DNA from: Lumbricus terrestris
Lineage: Eukaryota > Annelida > Clitellata > Crassiclitellata > Lumbricidae
DNA: 64,000 nucleotides
Direction: 5' to 3'
Assembly: GCA_949752735.1 (NCBI GenBank)
Contig: OX457044.1
Coordinates: forward strand, 13,193,294-13,257,293
Below, in pieces: positions 50,863 to 60,753 of the stretch (positions are counted from its first letter, which is position 1; each line of letters begins with the position of its first letter). Made by a program: the position numbers and the translations under genes. Below the pieces are notes generated by a model that made no database searches, was not told the DNA's origin, and saw nothing but the letters and a program-made list of their open reading frames with translations.

Positions 50863-50905
50863 TGTTTGTCCGTCTGCCTGTCCGTCTGCCTGTCCGTCTG
50901 CCTGT
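50863..50905 (+). repeat. GTCCGTCTGCCT minisatellite
   Basis: Four copies of the 12-mer 'gtccgtctgcct' (first one or two variant), followed by a longer tandem array. Confidence 0.9.
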
Positions 50906-51900
50906 AATATCAAATATTCAATCATTCAATTCTTACTTCTTGCTTGTTTCAACATCTCAATCTCACAAGTTCTACAATTCCTTGCATACTTACTTACTCA
51001 CACAATTTCTGAAATTCAACTGCTTTTCACTTGTACAAGCTTGCACATATTTCTCATTTCTTCAAACCTTCATCTCTTAATTTCTGCACATTTCAACATC
51101 CCAATCACATCATTCTACAATTTCTCAGCTACTTGCTTACTTACTCATATAATTTGTGCACACCAACAGCTTTACACATGCACAATCCCATAGGCGTACG
51201 AGGCGGGGGCCCCCAAATTTCGGGCAAAACTGGTTTTATGGCAAGCAGACCGGGAAATGACTAAAAAACTTCAAAACATCAACTTTTTTCCGGGAGAAAG
51301 TTTTACTTTCCGCGAGCTTTCAGGATTTTTTTCGGGCAGAAGCTAAATCTTTGCCCCCCCACTACTGAAATCTTCCATACGCCTATGCACAATCCTACTC
51401 TTAGTTCTCAAATCTTCGATCCTTCAATTCTTGCTTCTGTCATGTTTCAGCTTCTAAATTGCACAAGTCTACCATTCCACACACAATTGCTTGCTTACAA
51501 GCATAATTTTTACAGCCAATACGCTTTACATGTACAAAGCTTTGCATGTACAATTATTTCTCATTTCTCATTTCTTCAATCCTTCAATTCTTACTTAGAA
51601 AATGTCATATTTCTTATTTCTTCAATCCATCAGTTCTTTATACTTGCATCTTTCATCATCTCAACCGTACAAACTATGCAATTTCTCACCTGCTTACTTA
51701 CTTAATCGCAAAATTTCTACATGCCAAAGCTTTACACATGCACAATCCTACACTTGTTTCTCATTTCTTCACTCCTTCAGTTCTTAATACTTGCATCTTT
51801 CAACATCTCAACCACGCAAATTGTGCAATTCCTTGCATACTTATCTACTTACAAAATTTTTCCAAATCAATTGCTTTTCACTCGTACAAACTTGCACACA
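50905..51900 (+). repeat. Tandem array of about 160-190 bp units
   Basis: About six diverged copies share 'tttctcatttcttcaa.cctt', 'catctttcaacatctcaa', 'caattccttgcatacttact' and 'acatgcacaatcct'. All open frames across it (128, 106, 130 residues and more) arise from the T/C-rich repeat. It leads directly into LINE A. Confidence 0.75.
51189..51387. mobile_element. hAT-like MITE, 199 bp
   Basis: Ends CATAGGCGTA and the reverse complement of CATAGGCGTA, flanked by a perfect 8-bp duplication 'cacaatcc' (51181-51188, 51388-51395). It sits in the tandem array. The subterminal 'gggggcccccaaatttcgggc' run is G/C-rich. Confidence 0.85.
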
Positions 51901-51904
51901 TTTC

Positions 51905-52641
51905 CGAGATCCTTGAACGTCTCTTTCTTACTCGCATCAAGAAACACATCACTTCCTCTCCCAACTTCAGTCCTTTTCAGCCAGCTTATCGTGAAAGCTA
52001 TTCCACTGAGACTGCACTTACATCCACGCTGGACAACATCTTTTCGTCTATTGACAAGGGAAAAGCCTGCCTTTCTGTATGTCTTGACCTCAGTGCAGCT
52101 TTCGATACCGTAGACCATCAATTACTTTTTTCAAGACTCACCAAAAACTTCGGTGTCTCTGTTACTGCTTTAAACTGGTTAGCGTCTTATCTGGGTGACA
52201 GGAATCAGCAGGTGGGCATTGGTACCGCTCGGTCTGAACCCACTGTTTGCAGTGCTGGAGTTCCACAGGGATCTATCCTTGGTCCTCTTTATTCACAGTC
52301 TTTACCTTCCCAATTAATCGCATAGCTAATCATTTTGGTGTCCAATTACAGTAGTATGCGGACGACACTCAGCTCCATATTGCTCTGTCACACACTGATC
52401 AGTCCGGTAAACTTAAACTCGAGGAGTGCCTTTCATCTTTATATGCCTGGTTCTGTTTTAACGGTTTGGCTATAAACCCAAACAAGTCTGAGGCAATTTT
52501 GTTCGGGTCACGCCAATGCCTGCGTTCTTTTCCTTCACTTTCCAGCATCGACCTCGCAGGCTCTGCAGTACCATTTTCAGATTCTGTTAAAACTCTTGGA
52601 CAGTATGCTTACTTTTCGGATGCATGTAACTAACCTTTGTA
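51905..52641 (+). pseudogene. LINE A, reverse transcriptase, first part
   Basis: Frames read 'FSPFQPAYRESYSTETALTS', 'CLSVCLDLSAAFDTVDHQL' (motif A), 'CSAGVPQGSILGPLY' (motif B), then after an indel 'YADDTQLHIALSH' (catalytic YADD) and 'NGLAINPNKSEAILFGSRQC'. It is interrupted at 52641 by a TIR element, resumes at 54308-54421, is interrupted by LINE B and ends at 59364-59900. Confidence 0.8.
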
Positions 52642-54301
52642 TAGGCCCCTCAGAAATTTGCGCCAAAAAATTGCGCACCAAAACCGATACATTTGCGCGA
52701 ATTTTGCGCAAGTTAAAAAATGAAAATGTTCGTTATTTTTCCATTGGATCAGTGTACTAAAGTATCTAACAGTATTTTTATCATTTAGTGCTTAGCTTTG
52801 GCGTTTTAGAAATTAGACAATCAAGCAAAAAATGCAGTTATAAAGTTCCTATAACCATGAGATTAATGTATTCAGACGATTGCAAAGAATTTAAATTTTG
52901 AAAAATTTACGCCCACCGAAATCTACACTCATTACGAATACAACTTCAAAATAGTATTATATATGCCTATATTGTAATCAATCATCAAGTTACACAATGT
53001 GCTGAATAGTAGCCTGTTGTCTTCGTGTGCACGCCTGACACTTAGATTAAATGCGTTCGTTCTATCATAAGGCGAGACAGCACGCGAAGTTCCTCTGTGA
53101 CTTTGAGAAACTTCGTCAATACATTTTATTGTGTGGCCGTGAAGTTCTGGAATTTTATATACTTTAGGTTTGTGCATTACTACTAAAAATAACTAGGCCC
53201 TCCAGAAATTCGCGATCTTGCGCAACGCAAATTTTGCGCAAAAATCCAGGTTTCGCGCAACAGCGCAAAAATTGGCAATCCGCACGATTTTTGCGCAAAT
53301 TTGGACAAAATCTTGCTAATTTATCTACGTTGGGCTTTGATTGACTTAAAAATCACTGTGGCGCGCGGCAGTTCAACATAGCAAAGACACCGATGGGCGA
53401 TAATTAATCAAAATGCCGAATGGGATGATATTATAGAGGTTAAAGATAGTTATTTTTAGTAGTAATGCACAAACGTAAAGTATAAAAAAAATCCATAACT
53501 TCACGGCCACGGAATAAAACGTATCAGACGAAGTTTCTCAAAGCGGTCACACAGGTGCTGTCTCGACTTATGACAGAACGAACGCATTTAACGCATTTAA
53601 CGCATCAGGCGGGCACACGAAGACGGAAGGCTACTATTCAGCACGTTGTGTAACTTGGTGATTCATTATAATATAGGCACATATAATACTATCTTGAAGT
53701 TGTATTTGTAATGAGCGTATATTTCGGTGGGCGTAAATTTTGCAAAATTAAAATTCTTTGCAGTCGTTACATTAATCTCAAGGTTATAGGAACTTTACAA
53801 CTGAATTTTTTCCTTGATTGTCTAATCAAGCAAAAAAAAAAGCTGTCCTTTTCTAGAATGCCAAAGCTTTACACTAATTGACAAAACACTGTTAGATACT
53901 TTGGTACACTGATTCAATGAAAGAATAACGAACATTATCATTTTTTAACTTGCGCAAAATTTGCGCAAATTTATCGTTTTTGGTGCGCAATTTTTTCAAG
54001 TTTTTGGCGCAAATTTCTGGGGGGCCTAAATAACGATCTTTAGCTAAAAATTCCTCTATAATATCATCCCATTCGGCGGCCGCCATTTTGATTATCGGCC
54101 ATCGGTGTCGTTGCTATGTTTAACTGCCATGCGCCGCAGTGATTTTCAAGGCAATCAAAGCCCAATGTAGATAAATTAACCTGATTTTATAAAAATTTGC
54201 GCAAAAATCGCGCGGATTGTCAATTTTTGCGTTATTGCGCTAAAACTGAAATTTTGCACAAAATTTGCGCTGCGCAAGATCGCGAATTTCTGGGGGCCCT
54301 A
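52642..54301. mobile_element. TIR element with 6-bp duplication (outer copy)
   Basis: Left end TAGGCCCCTCAGAAATT, right end the reverse complement of TAGGGCCCCCAGAAATT, flanked by 'tttgta' (52636-52641 and 54302-54307). Without its insert it is 819 bp. Both ends hold 'ttgcgcaaattttgcgc'-like runs. No transposase is present. Removing it restores LINE A's reading frame across the site. A 6-bp duplication fits few superfamilies (IS3EU and Dada are reported with it); I do not assign it. Confidence 0.8.
53194..54028. mobile_element. Same TIR family, inner inverted copy
   Basis: 835 bp, TAGGCCCTCCAGAAATT to the complement of TAGGCCCCCCAGAAATT, flanked by 'aataac' (53188-53193, 54029-54034). It is the reverse complement, diverged, of the outer copy (for example 'gaagttcc...gagaaacttcgtc' mirrored by 'gacgaagtttctc'), so it inserted into its own relative in opposite orientation. 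Confidence 0.85.
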
Positions 54302-54307
54302 TTTGTA

Positions 54308-54421
54308 GATCTTGCTTTTATCACATCAGGGCAATATGCCACATTAGGTTGACTCTGACTAAGGATATGTCGAAGACTTTAGCTTGCTCCCTTGTCTCCT
54401 CTCGCCTTCATTATGCTAATG
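54308..54421 (+). pseudogene. LINE A, middle part
   Basis: Reads 'RSCFYHIRAICHIRLTLTKD' and 'ACSLVSSRLHYANA', the RT thumb region that continues the frame from 52641. It ends at the 7-bp duplication 'ctaatgc' (54415-54421) of LINE B. Confidence 0.75.
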
Positions 54422-54423
54422 CT

Positions 54424-55428
54424 AATTATTTTTGGAATATTGCTAAAGAAAGTGACTATTTTACTTCGTCTCAGCTCTCATCAAAATTTGCTAATTACCG
54501 CTCCTCTTTCTCTCTGATGCACCTCAACTGTCGTAGTATTTCTCCTAAAATTAGCGAAATCCAAATTTTATTACATCAGCTTCCGGTTTCTGTCCTTGCA
54601 CTTACTGAAACCTGGCTAACTGAATTAATGTCTGACACAATTCACATCCCTGGCTACAACTTCATACACAAGAGCAGAAAACAGGGGATAGGAGGAGGTG
54701 TTGGATTTTTAGTAAGAGAGGATATTACATTTTCTAAAATTGAACAAATTAGCACTGAACCAGATTCATTTGAAAGTCTATTTATCAATATATCTCAACA
54801 CAAATCAATGGATAAACAAATTGGTGTTATATACAGACCCCCGGGACTGAATGTAAATGAATTTAATACGGATCTTGAAGTACTTCTAAACACTTTTAAT
54901 AAGAATACTAATAAGACCAGAGAAATTTTCTTGGCTGGTGATTTTAATATTGATCTGTTGGCTTCTGGTAATCATTCCCCTACAAATGAATTTATAGACT
55001 GTATGGCTACCTATCATTTCTTGCCATTGATCCTACGACCAACCAGAATTACCGCGACTACTGCCACGCTAATAGACAACTTTTTCACTAACTCTCTTAA
55101 TTCTGTTATTGACTCTGCTATAACAACTTCAGAAATATCTGATCACCTGCCTATAATAACCTGGACTAACAATGTTTCTCACACATTGCATAGCATAGGT
55201 AAGACTGAAATGAAGAGAAATTTCACTGATGAAACCTCTGCTACTTTTAGAAATAACTTATCTAACATTGATTGGAATCCAGTTTTGCATTTGTGTAATG
55301 AAAATGAACCGGACATGGCATATAATCTGTTTTTGAAAATGGTCAGGATAAGCTATGATGAAGCCTTTCCTCTTAAGCCCATTAAAATCTCAAAAAGCAA
55401 TACCTTTCACCAACCATGGATGACATGA
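54424..55428 (+). CDS. LINE B endonuclease
   Basis: Within the open frame ending at 55428, LINE B codes for 'LMHLNCRSISPKISEIQ' (N site), 'SVLALTETWLTE' (E site), 'GGGVGFLVREDI', 'GVIYRPPG', 'EIFLAGDFNIDLL' (D, N sites) and 'ISDHLPIITW' (SDH). This is a full AP-type endonuclease, which would nick target DNA. The first 53 residues of the long frame belong to LINE A and the TIR element. It ends in a stop at 55426-55428 and overlaps the RT frame (55416) in another phase, so one frameshift separates the two domains. Confidence 0.85.
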   Translation, partial: NYFWNIAKESDYFTSSQLSSKFANYRSSFSLMHLNCRSISPKISEIQILLHQLPVSVLALTETWLTELMSDTIHIPGYNFIHKSRKQGIGGGVGFLVREDITFSKIEQISTEPDSFESLFINISQHKSMDKQIGVIYRPPGLNVNEFNTDLEVLLNTFNKNTNKTREIFLAGDFNIDLLASGNHSPTNEFIDCMATYHFLPLILRPTRITATTATLIDNFFTNSLNSVIDSAITTSEISDHLPIITWTNNVSHTLHSIGKTEMKRNFTDETSATFRNNLSNIDWNPVLHLCNENEPDMAYNLFLKMVRISYDEAFPLKPIKISKSNTFHQPWMT

Positions 55429-56757
55429 GGCCTATTAAAATCTACCAAAAAAAGGAAGCACTATACAGTAAATATATAAAAAAAACTACCATTGAAAATA
55501 AAAACAAATTTACTACCTACCGTAACAAATATAAATTAATTCGTACAAATATAGAACGTTCTTACTATTCAAGTGAATTCATAAAACATAGTAAGGGCAT
55601 TAAAAAAACCTGGCAGGTTATTAGAACAGTAATTAATTCAGCTAAGAAGGACACACTTATTAATGAAATTAATCTGGATGGAAATTTAACGAATGACCCT
55701 TTAGTTATGGCTGAAAAATTCAACTCATATTTTACAGGCTTAGCGAAATCTTTATCATCCAAAATCCCCCCATCTGAGAAATGCTTTCAAGACTATCTCC
55801 ACCCATCCTCCTCTAATTCCTTTGCCCTACTTTCAACTACCTCCCAGGAAATATTAGCAATTAATAACTCTCTTAAATCGACTCACAGTTCTGGCACTGA
55901 TGATTTGAATCCTATGATATTATCACCGGTTATGGAACTTCTTGCCAGTCCGCTGGCTGAAGTGATTAACTGTTCACTAAAAAATGGTATTGTTCCATCA
56001 GAAATCAAGCTTGCCAAAGTTCTCCCCATTCACAAACAAGGTGCCAAAAATGAAATTAATAATTACAGACCCATTTCTATACTACCTTTTTTCTCCAAAT
56101 TATTTGAAAGAGTAATGTATGACAGATTACTTTCATACATAAAGCATAAGGACATATTATATCCGTTTCAGCATGGCTTTCAGCCGGGTCACTCTACCTC
56201 CATGTCACTGATTGATATACAGGACAAAATTACCAAGGCCATGGACAATAATGAATACTCAATTGGTATCTTCCTTGACCTTGCAAAGGCGTTTGATACT
56301 GTGGACCACAAAATACTTTTGTATAAACTTGAACACTATGGTATTAGAGATAATGCACTTCGATGGCTTAGTAGTTATTTGGGCAATCGTCTACAGCAGG
56401 TGCTTTGTAATGGAAAATTGTCTAACTTTCAAACTATAGAATTTGGAGTACCTCAAGGCTCTATCCTTGGTCCTCTCCTGTTTTTAATCTATATCAATGA
56501 CCTCCCAAATTCATCATCCATCTTACACTATATTCTATTTGCAGATGATTCTAATGTATTTTTATCGCATGCTTCCTATGATCAGCTTCTTCAGCTAGTC
56601 AATAATGAATTACTATCAGCTAGTGATTGGTTCAAGGCAAATAAACTTTCATTAAACCTATCTAAAACTAATTATATCATATTTCGTTCAAATAAAAAGC
56701 CAATACCTATAACAAATAATGAGCTGCTAATTGACAACAAAATTATTCCTCAAGTTT
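55416..56757 (+). CDS. LINE B reverse transcriptase (interrupted)
   Basis: An uninterrupted frame with 'EINNYRPISILPFFSKLFER', 'GFQPGHSTSMSLIDI', 'SIGIFLDLAKAFDTVDHKIL' (motif A), 'IEFGVPQGSILGPLLFLIYI' (motif B), 'HYILFADDSNVFLSH' (catalytic FADD) and 'NKLSLNLSKTNYIIF'. At 56758 the coding sequence is broken by the SINE-like insert. It resumes at 57279 with 'TKFLGVHID', with one further indel, and the C-terminal 'YPYLSYSNLIWTSTYDTHL' follows. Confidence 0.9.
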
Positions 56758-57266
56758 CATCATCATCATCATCGAAATCCTTGGGCTAAACGCCCGTAGG
56801 TGTCCGGCGCCACTCTCTGTTTGAGTCTGTCTCGCGTCATGTTGCCCATCTTCAACCTGTCCGGTCTGCAGGTCCATACCATTAACATCTTGAACCAGCT
56901 AGACCACCTTGTCTGATGAAGAGAATATTGGGAGAGAGGCATGAAGGACAACCTGGGTCAGTGCCCGTATGTGTCCCACGCTCTCTCCCCCGACTCTCTC
57001 CACTGGTCTGTACTGACCGGCCTGTGCATGTCAGCTCCACATCATGACACCTTGAAGCATCTGGGTCACTATGTCACTTGTGCCATGGTTTTTGCGGATT
57101 TCAATGGTCTTGGTCTTTTACTGCCAGTGTATCTCCACCCATCTGGCAAACCTTCCTCATTTTATCCGGGCTTAGGACCGGCACAGGGAAGTTGCTGGTT
57201 CCCTGTGGCAGAGGATGGATGCAGTTTAACGTCGTGCCCAGGACCATATGAATTAAGTTTAAGTTT
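56758..57266 (-). mobile_element. SINE-like insertion with GATGAT tail
   Basis: 509 bp flanked by a perfect 12-bp duplication 'ttcctcaagttt' (56746-56757, 57267-57278). On the minus strand it ends in (GATGAT)n (complement at 56758-56773), so it was made by reverse transcription. The 5' part holds 'ggtcctgggcacgacgtta' and 'gtgccggtcctaagcccgga'; no clear pol III boxes were found. The GAT-type tail is like that of the LINE at 41841-43370. The 122-residue plus frame inside is incidental. Confidence 0.8.
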
Positions 57267-57278
57267 TTCCTCAAGTTT

Positions 57279-57789
57279 ACACGACAAAATTCCTTGGCGT
57301 TCATATTGATCAACACCTAAAATGGAAAGTCCATATAATGAAATAAGTAAAAGAATTTCCAAAAGCATAGGCATTATTAAGAGAGTCTCTTACTTGCTTC
57401 CCTCTCATGTGCTTATCAATCTATATTTCACCCTAGTCTATCCATACCTTAGTTACTCTAATTTAATTTGGACTTCTACCTATGATACCCATCTCCATGT
57501 TTTAAGGACCTTGCAAAAAAAGCCATACGAGTTATCACTAAATCCACTGTTAACTGTCATACTGGTCCCCTATTTGCTGAGCATAAACTCCTAAATATTA
57601 AGCAGATTAGATTTGAACAGACATCTCAATTTATGTATCAATACATCAATAACCTCCTCCCTTCTTCCTTTGCTTCCTACTTCTCTCCTGCATTGCATCC
57701 TGGACTCACTAGAGGTAATAGAGACTTCAGTATTATTTTTGCAAAAACAAATGTTCGGAAATTTTCCATTAAATTCCAAGGCCCTGCCA
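57279..57789 (+). pseudogene. LINE B RT, C-terminal region
   Basis: Frames give 'TTKFLGVHIDQHLKWK', 'ISKRISKSIGIIKRVSYLL', 'INLYFTLVYPYLSYSNLIWT' and 'LNIKQIRFEQTSQFMYQYIN', then 'FQGPA' where the Helitron begins. One or two indels occur near 57530. Confidence 0.8.
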
Positions 57790-58886
57790 TCTATATAAAT
57801 AAAAATGTAAAACGTTACTGTTTGTTACCTCGGATATCGGAAAGTTCTTGACCGATTGTTTTGAAAACTTTCGCAAACCGTTCCATTCGAACATAAGCGG
57901 GTTTTTATAATGCCTTTTGGGAAAAAGCGCAATCTTTACGACCAAAAAAGCAACTTTTAATTCCACTCCAGCGATTCCGATTTCAATTTCCATCCCACGT
58001 TGCTTACAATGCGGTCTTTTTTTATAACGTTTCGCCTTTTATAGCGCATTTATAGCTTTCTACAAAATCAACGATCTCGGAAACTTCTTCACCTATTGCT
58101 TTCAAATTTTCACACAACAATACGAGCGGGTTTTTATATGCTTCTTTGTAAAAAAGCGCAATCTTTACGACCAAAAAACACAACTATGCGATAGGTTTAA
58201 GCGATTTCGATTTCAATTTTCCCCCGACGTTTCTTTCGATTGAGGCCGTCTATTTAAAGCGCGCATACGTGCGTCCGTTTATAGCGCATATATTTATCTA
58301 GCTGTTGGTTTTTACGATCTCGGTAAGTTCTTCCCCGATTGCTTTCAAATTTTCACACAACGTTCCATTCGAATTCGAGCGCCAGGGTTTTATATGCTTT
58401 TTTTAAAAAGCGCAATCTTTATACCACAACTTTGCATTCCATTCCAGCGATATCGATTTGAATTTTCACACAACGTTGCATTCCAATGCGCGCGTCTGTT
58501 TATAGCGAATGTGTGTAACTCGGTTTTTACAAAATCAAGGATCTCGGAAAGTTTTACGGACGGACGGACGGACAACGGACGGGGAGGGACGGAGGACGGA
58601 GGGACAAAGGAGAGGAAGAGAGGGGTGAGTGAGGAAGGGAGGGGAGGGAGCGGGAGGAAGAGGGAGGGAGGGAGAAAGGGGAGGAGAGGGGAGGGAGGAA
58701 GCGAGGGGAGGGATGGAGGAAACGGGAGGGAGGGTGTGAGGCAGGGAAGGGTAGAGGAGGGGAGGGGATAGGATCATAGGAGGGGAGGAGAGGGGAGGGT
58801 AAGGGAGGCAGAGGAAGGGAGGTAGAGAGAGAGGGAGGGTGGGAGAGTCTTTTCAGCCACAGCAACGCGTGGCCGGGTACAGCTAG
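57790..58886 (+). mobile_element. Non-autonomous Helitron, 1097 bp
   Basis: Starts TCTATATAAATAAAAATG after A (57789) and ends GGCCGGGTACAGCTAG before T (58887), the canonical 5'-TC...CTAG-3' insertion between A and T without duplication. A hairpin GCCAC(58856-58860)/GTGGC(58869-58873) stands ten bases before the end. Removing it rejoins the LINE B codons as GPA-IWNK, the normal motif. Inside are three or four diverged repeats of 'atctcggaaagttcttc.ccgattg' (57830-58550) and a GGGA-rich tract (58555-58850), which creates the spurious 125- and 103-residue frames. Confidence 0.9.
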
Positions 58887-59356
58887 TATGGAATAAAATT
58901 CCGATTCACGTTCGTAAGGCTACTAACTTAACTCACTTTAAACACCTGTTACGTGTGTATACATTATGTAATGTTTTCTGTTAATAGCATGAGGGGTTAC
59001 CCATGCTAATGCTGATTTATTTGATTGTTTGATTGCTTTTGCTTTTATTTTGTTCCTTCTCTGAACTTTTCATGTAGTGTTTATTACATTAGTTTTTTTA
59101 TAATAATTTTTTTTCTTTCCCTAGTTAAGTAATATCTCTGCATTCAAATACTCCCTTCAGCTTTCACTTTCTCACTTCACTTTGTTAATTAGGCCCCTGC
59201 TTAGCGGGACTTGTTCCTTTTGGTGTGCCTATTTGCTCCCTCACTCTTATAATACCTATTCACTTTGAGTATTTTCTTATTGTGAATTATATCTATACTT
59301 TGTTAAACAAACATGTACAATTGTTGGGATCAATAAAACTATGTCTATGTCTATGT
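58887..59356 (+). pseudogene. LINE B C-terminus and 3' untranslated region
   Basis: 'IWNKIPIHVRKATNLTHFKH' and 'LLRVYTLCNVFC' complete the protein at about 58986. About 370 bases of T-rich 3' sequence follow, with 'aataaaac' and the (CTATGT)n tail. Confidence 0.8.
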
Positions 59357-59363
59357 CTAATGC

Positions 59364-59900
59364 GATTTTTGTTGGCATTTCAGACTATGAGCTACATAGG
59401 CTACAACGCATCCAAAATTTCTTAGCTCGGGTTGTGCTGCGTGTCCCACTACGATCAAGTTCTTCAGTTTTACTTCATCAGCTGCATTGGCTTCCTGTAG
59501 AGTTCAGAATAACATCTAAATTGGCCTGTTTAACCTACAAATCCCTCTCCTCCGGAACACCTCCCTACCTTCAGTCACTGCTTACTCCTTAGATTCCTCC
59601 TCGTTGCCTGCGATCATCAAGCATGGGTCTTTTAGCTGAGCCTCGATGCAGAACTGTTATGGGCTCGCGTGCATTCCATGCCTCTGCTCCCAAAGAATGG
59701 AATCTACTTCCACTCTCTCTCTTCGTTGCTCAAATTCACTCAATACTTTCAAAAAACGGCTCAAAACTCACTATTTCTCTTTGGCTTTCAAGCACATGGA
59801 GTCATGGACCTTTAACTGCATCTTCCTCTGGCGGCTGACTATCCGCGCCTCGATGTTTATATCACATACAATACCCGACTTACAGCCTTTTTAAGCAATA
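59364..59900 (+). pseudogene. LINE A, C-terminal part
   Basis: Continues LINE A after LINE B: 'IFVGISDYELHRLQRIQNFL', 'ARVVLRVPLRSSSS', 'LHQLHWLPVEFRITSKLACL', then 'RTVMGSRAFHASAPKEWNLL' and, after a shift, 'SNSLNTFKKRLKTHYFSLAF'. The end of the element is unclear. Confidence 0.8.
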
Positions 59901-60573
59901 GGTCGTCATTTTTTCGCCATCTTGTTTTCCCATGCAACCGCTAAAAATCAAGCTTGCTAACCACGATTTTCTTCTCAGAATGGTCAAATTAGTCTAGAAA
60001 AGCATGTTACCAAATTGTTACATGATCTGCTTCTAACAGTATCATTTCCAGATTCCAAGCCTGGTCCAATTGGCGGCCATCTTTTTCCCCGCCAAAATTA
60101 GACCACTTGCCATGGTCCGATTTCTTGCAACTTTTAATATGTTCATCACCAGACCTAACACACCAGATAATCGTCATAAAACGCTTTCTTGCTTTCTTTT
60201 GGAGTCATGTCGCAGATTGACCCGACTATTTGTCAAACCAAAATGGCAGGGTAATTTTTAATTTGTCTGAATAAGGGAGTTGAGACCAACCAGAGATAGT
60301 GCCTTCCAATTTTTTATTTATTTAATTACTATAGCATTTAAATTTAATTGCTCCACCTGCACCAGCCATCTCGACCAACTCAGCTGTAATCAGTTGTTAT
60401 TCTTCTCAATACTTCTCGTCCACTTAACATAATTATGTAGGATTCATACCATTTGTGAATCAGCAGTTATCACTGCACTGCTCCATTGGAGAGAGGATGC
60501 TACTTTCGCTCTGCATTTTCAGTCCTTGTGAGGTGTGCTACTGTACAGTTTACATGTTTTTTCTTCATTTTAG
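59901..60573. other. Intron sequence before the catalytic exon
   Basis: No gene found. A T-rich run 'acatgttttttcttcatttt' precedes the acceptor AG at 60572-60573. Confidence 0.5.
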
Positions 60574-60753
60574 GAGTTATTCAGAAATTGTTGTCTCATT
60601 ATAACAAAGGCCATGACATTAAGCAGTTCTGGTTGTGTTCAAACATGGATCATTTTTCAACTGGAGCTGACAAAGGTTGGGGGTGTGGATATAGAAATTT
60701 TCAGATGTTGTGGTCATGCTTGGCCAAGTGTTCCATGTACAAAGCTCAGCCAG
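60574..60753 (+). CDS. ZUP1: ZUP1/ZUFSP catalytic-cysteine exon
   Basis: A 180-bp exon between 'cttcattttag' and 'cag|gtttgc', entered and left in phase 1. It codes 'VIQKLLSHYNKG', 'STGADKGWGCGYRNFQML' and 'WSCLAKCSMYKAQP'. DKGWGCGYRNFQM is the signature of peptidase family C78 (UFSP/ZUFSP); its second-last-shared cysteine (GWGC) is the nucleophile. Together with the finger exon this identifies ZUP1 rather than UFSP1/2, which lack the fingers. ZUP1 cleaves K63-linked ubiquitin chains in the nucleus. Later exons (histidine/aspartate of the active site) are not in the window. The donor GTTTGC is weaker than average. Confidence 0.9.

Larger units (their letters stand above)
54422..59356 (+). mobile_element. 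LINE B, inserted in LINE A
   Basis: A non-LTR element with endonuclease and reverse transcriptase, 5'-truncated just before the endonuclease, ending in 'caataaaa' and a (CTATGT)n tail at 59339-59356. It is flanked by 'ctaatgc' (54415-54421, 59357-59363). It is itself split by a SINE-like insertion (56758-57266) and a Helitron (57790-58886). Net length is about 3.3 kb. Confidence 0.9.
37305..60573 (+). other. ZUP1 intron(s), filled with nested transposons
   Basis: About 23 kb lie between the finger exon and the catalytic exon. At least twelve separate insertions are recognised inside, on both strands. The central part of ZUP1 (helical, ubiquitin-binding region between fingers and peptidase) must be encoded here if the gene is intact; only one small candidate exon was found. 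37311-37989 holds no recognised feature apart from a 62-residue frame (37667-37855) of unknown nature. Confidence 0.7.

Noticed and set aside
50694..51787. Several plus-strand frames of 60-130 residues
   Set aside because: They follow the T/C-rich tandem repeat unit and appear in more than one frame; no protein motif.
58394..58865. Glycine/arginine- or proline/serine-rich frames
   Set aside because: They come from the GGGA-rich tract inside the Helitron at 57790-58886.
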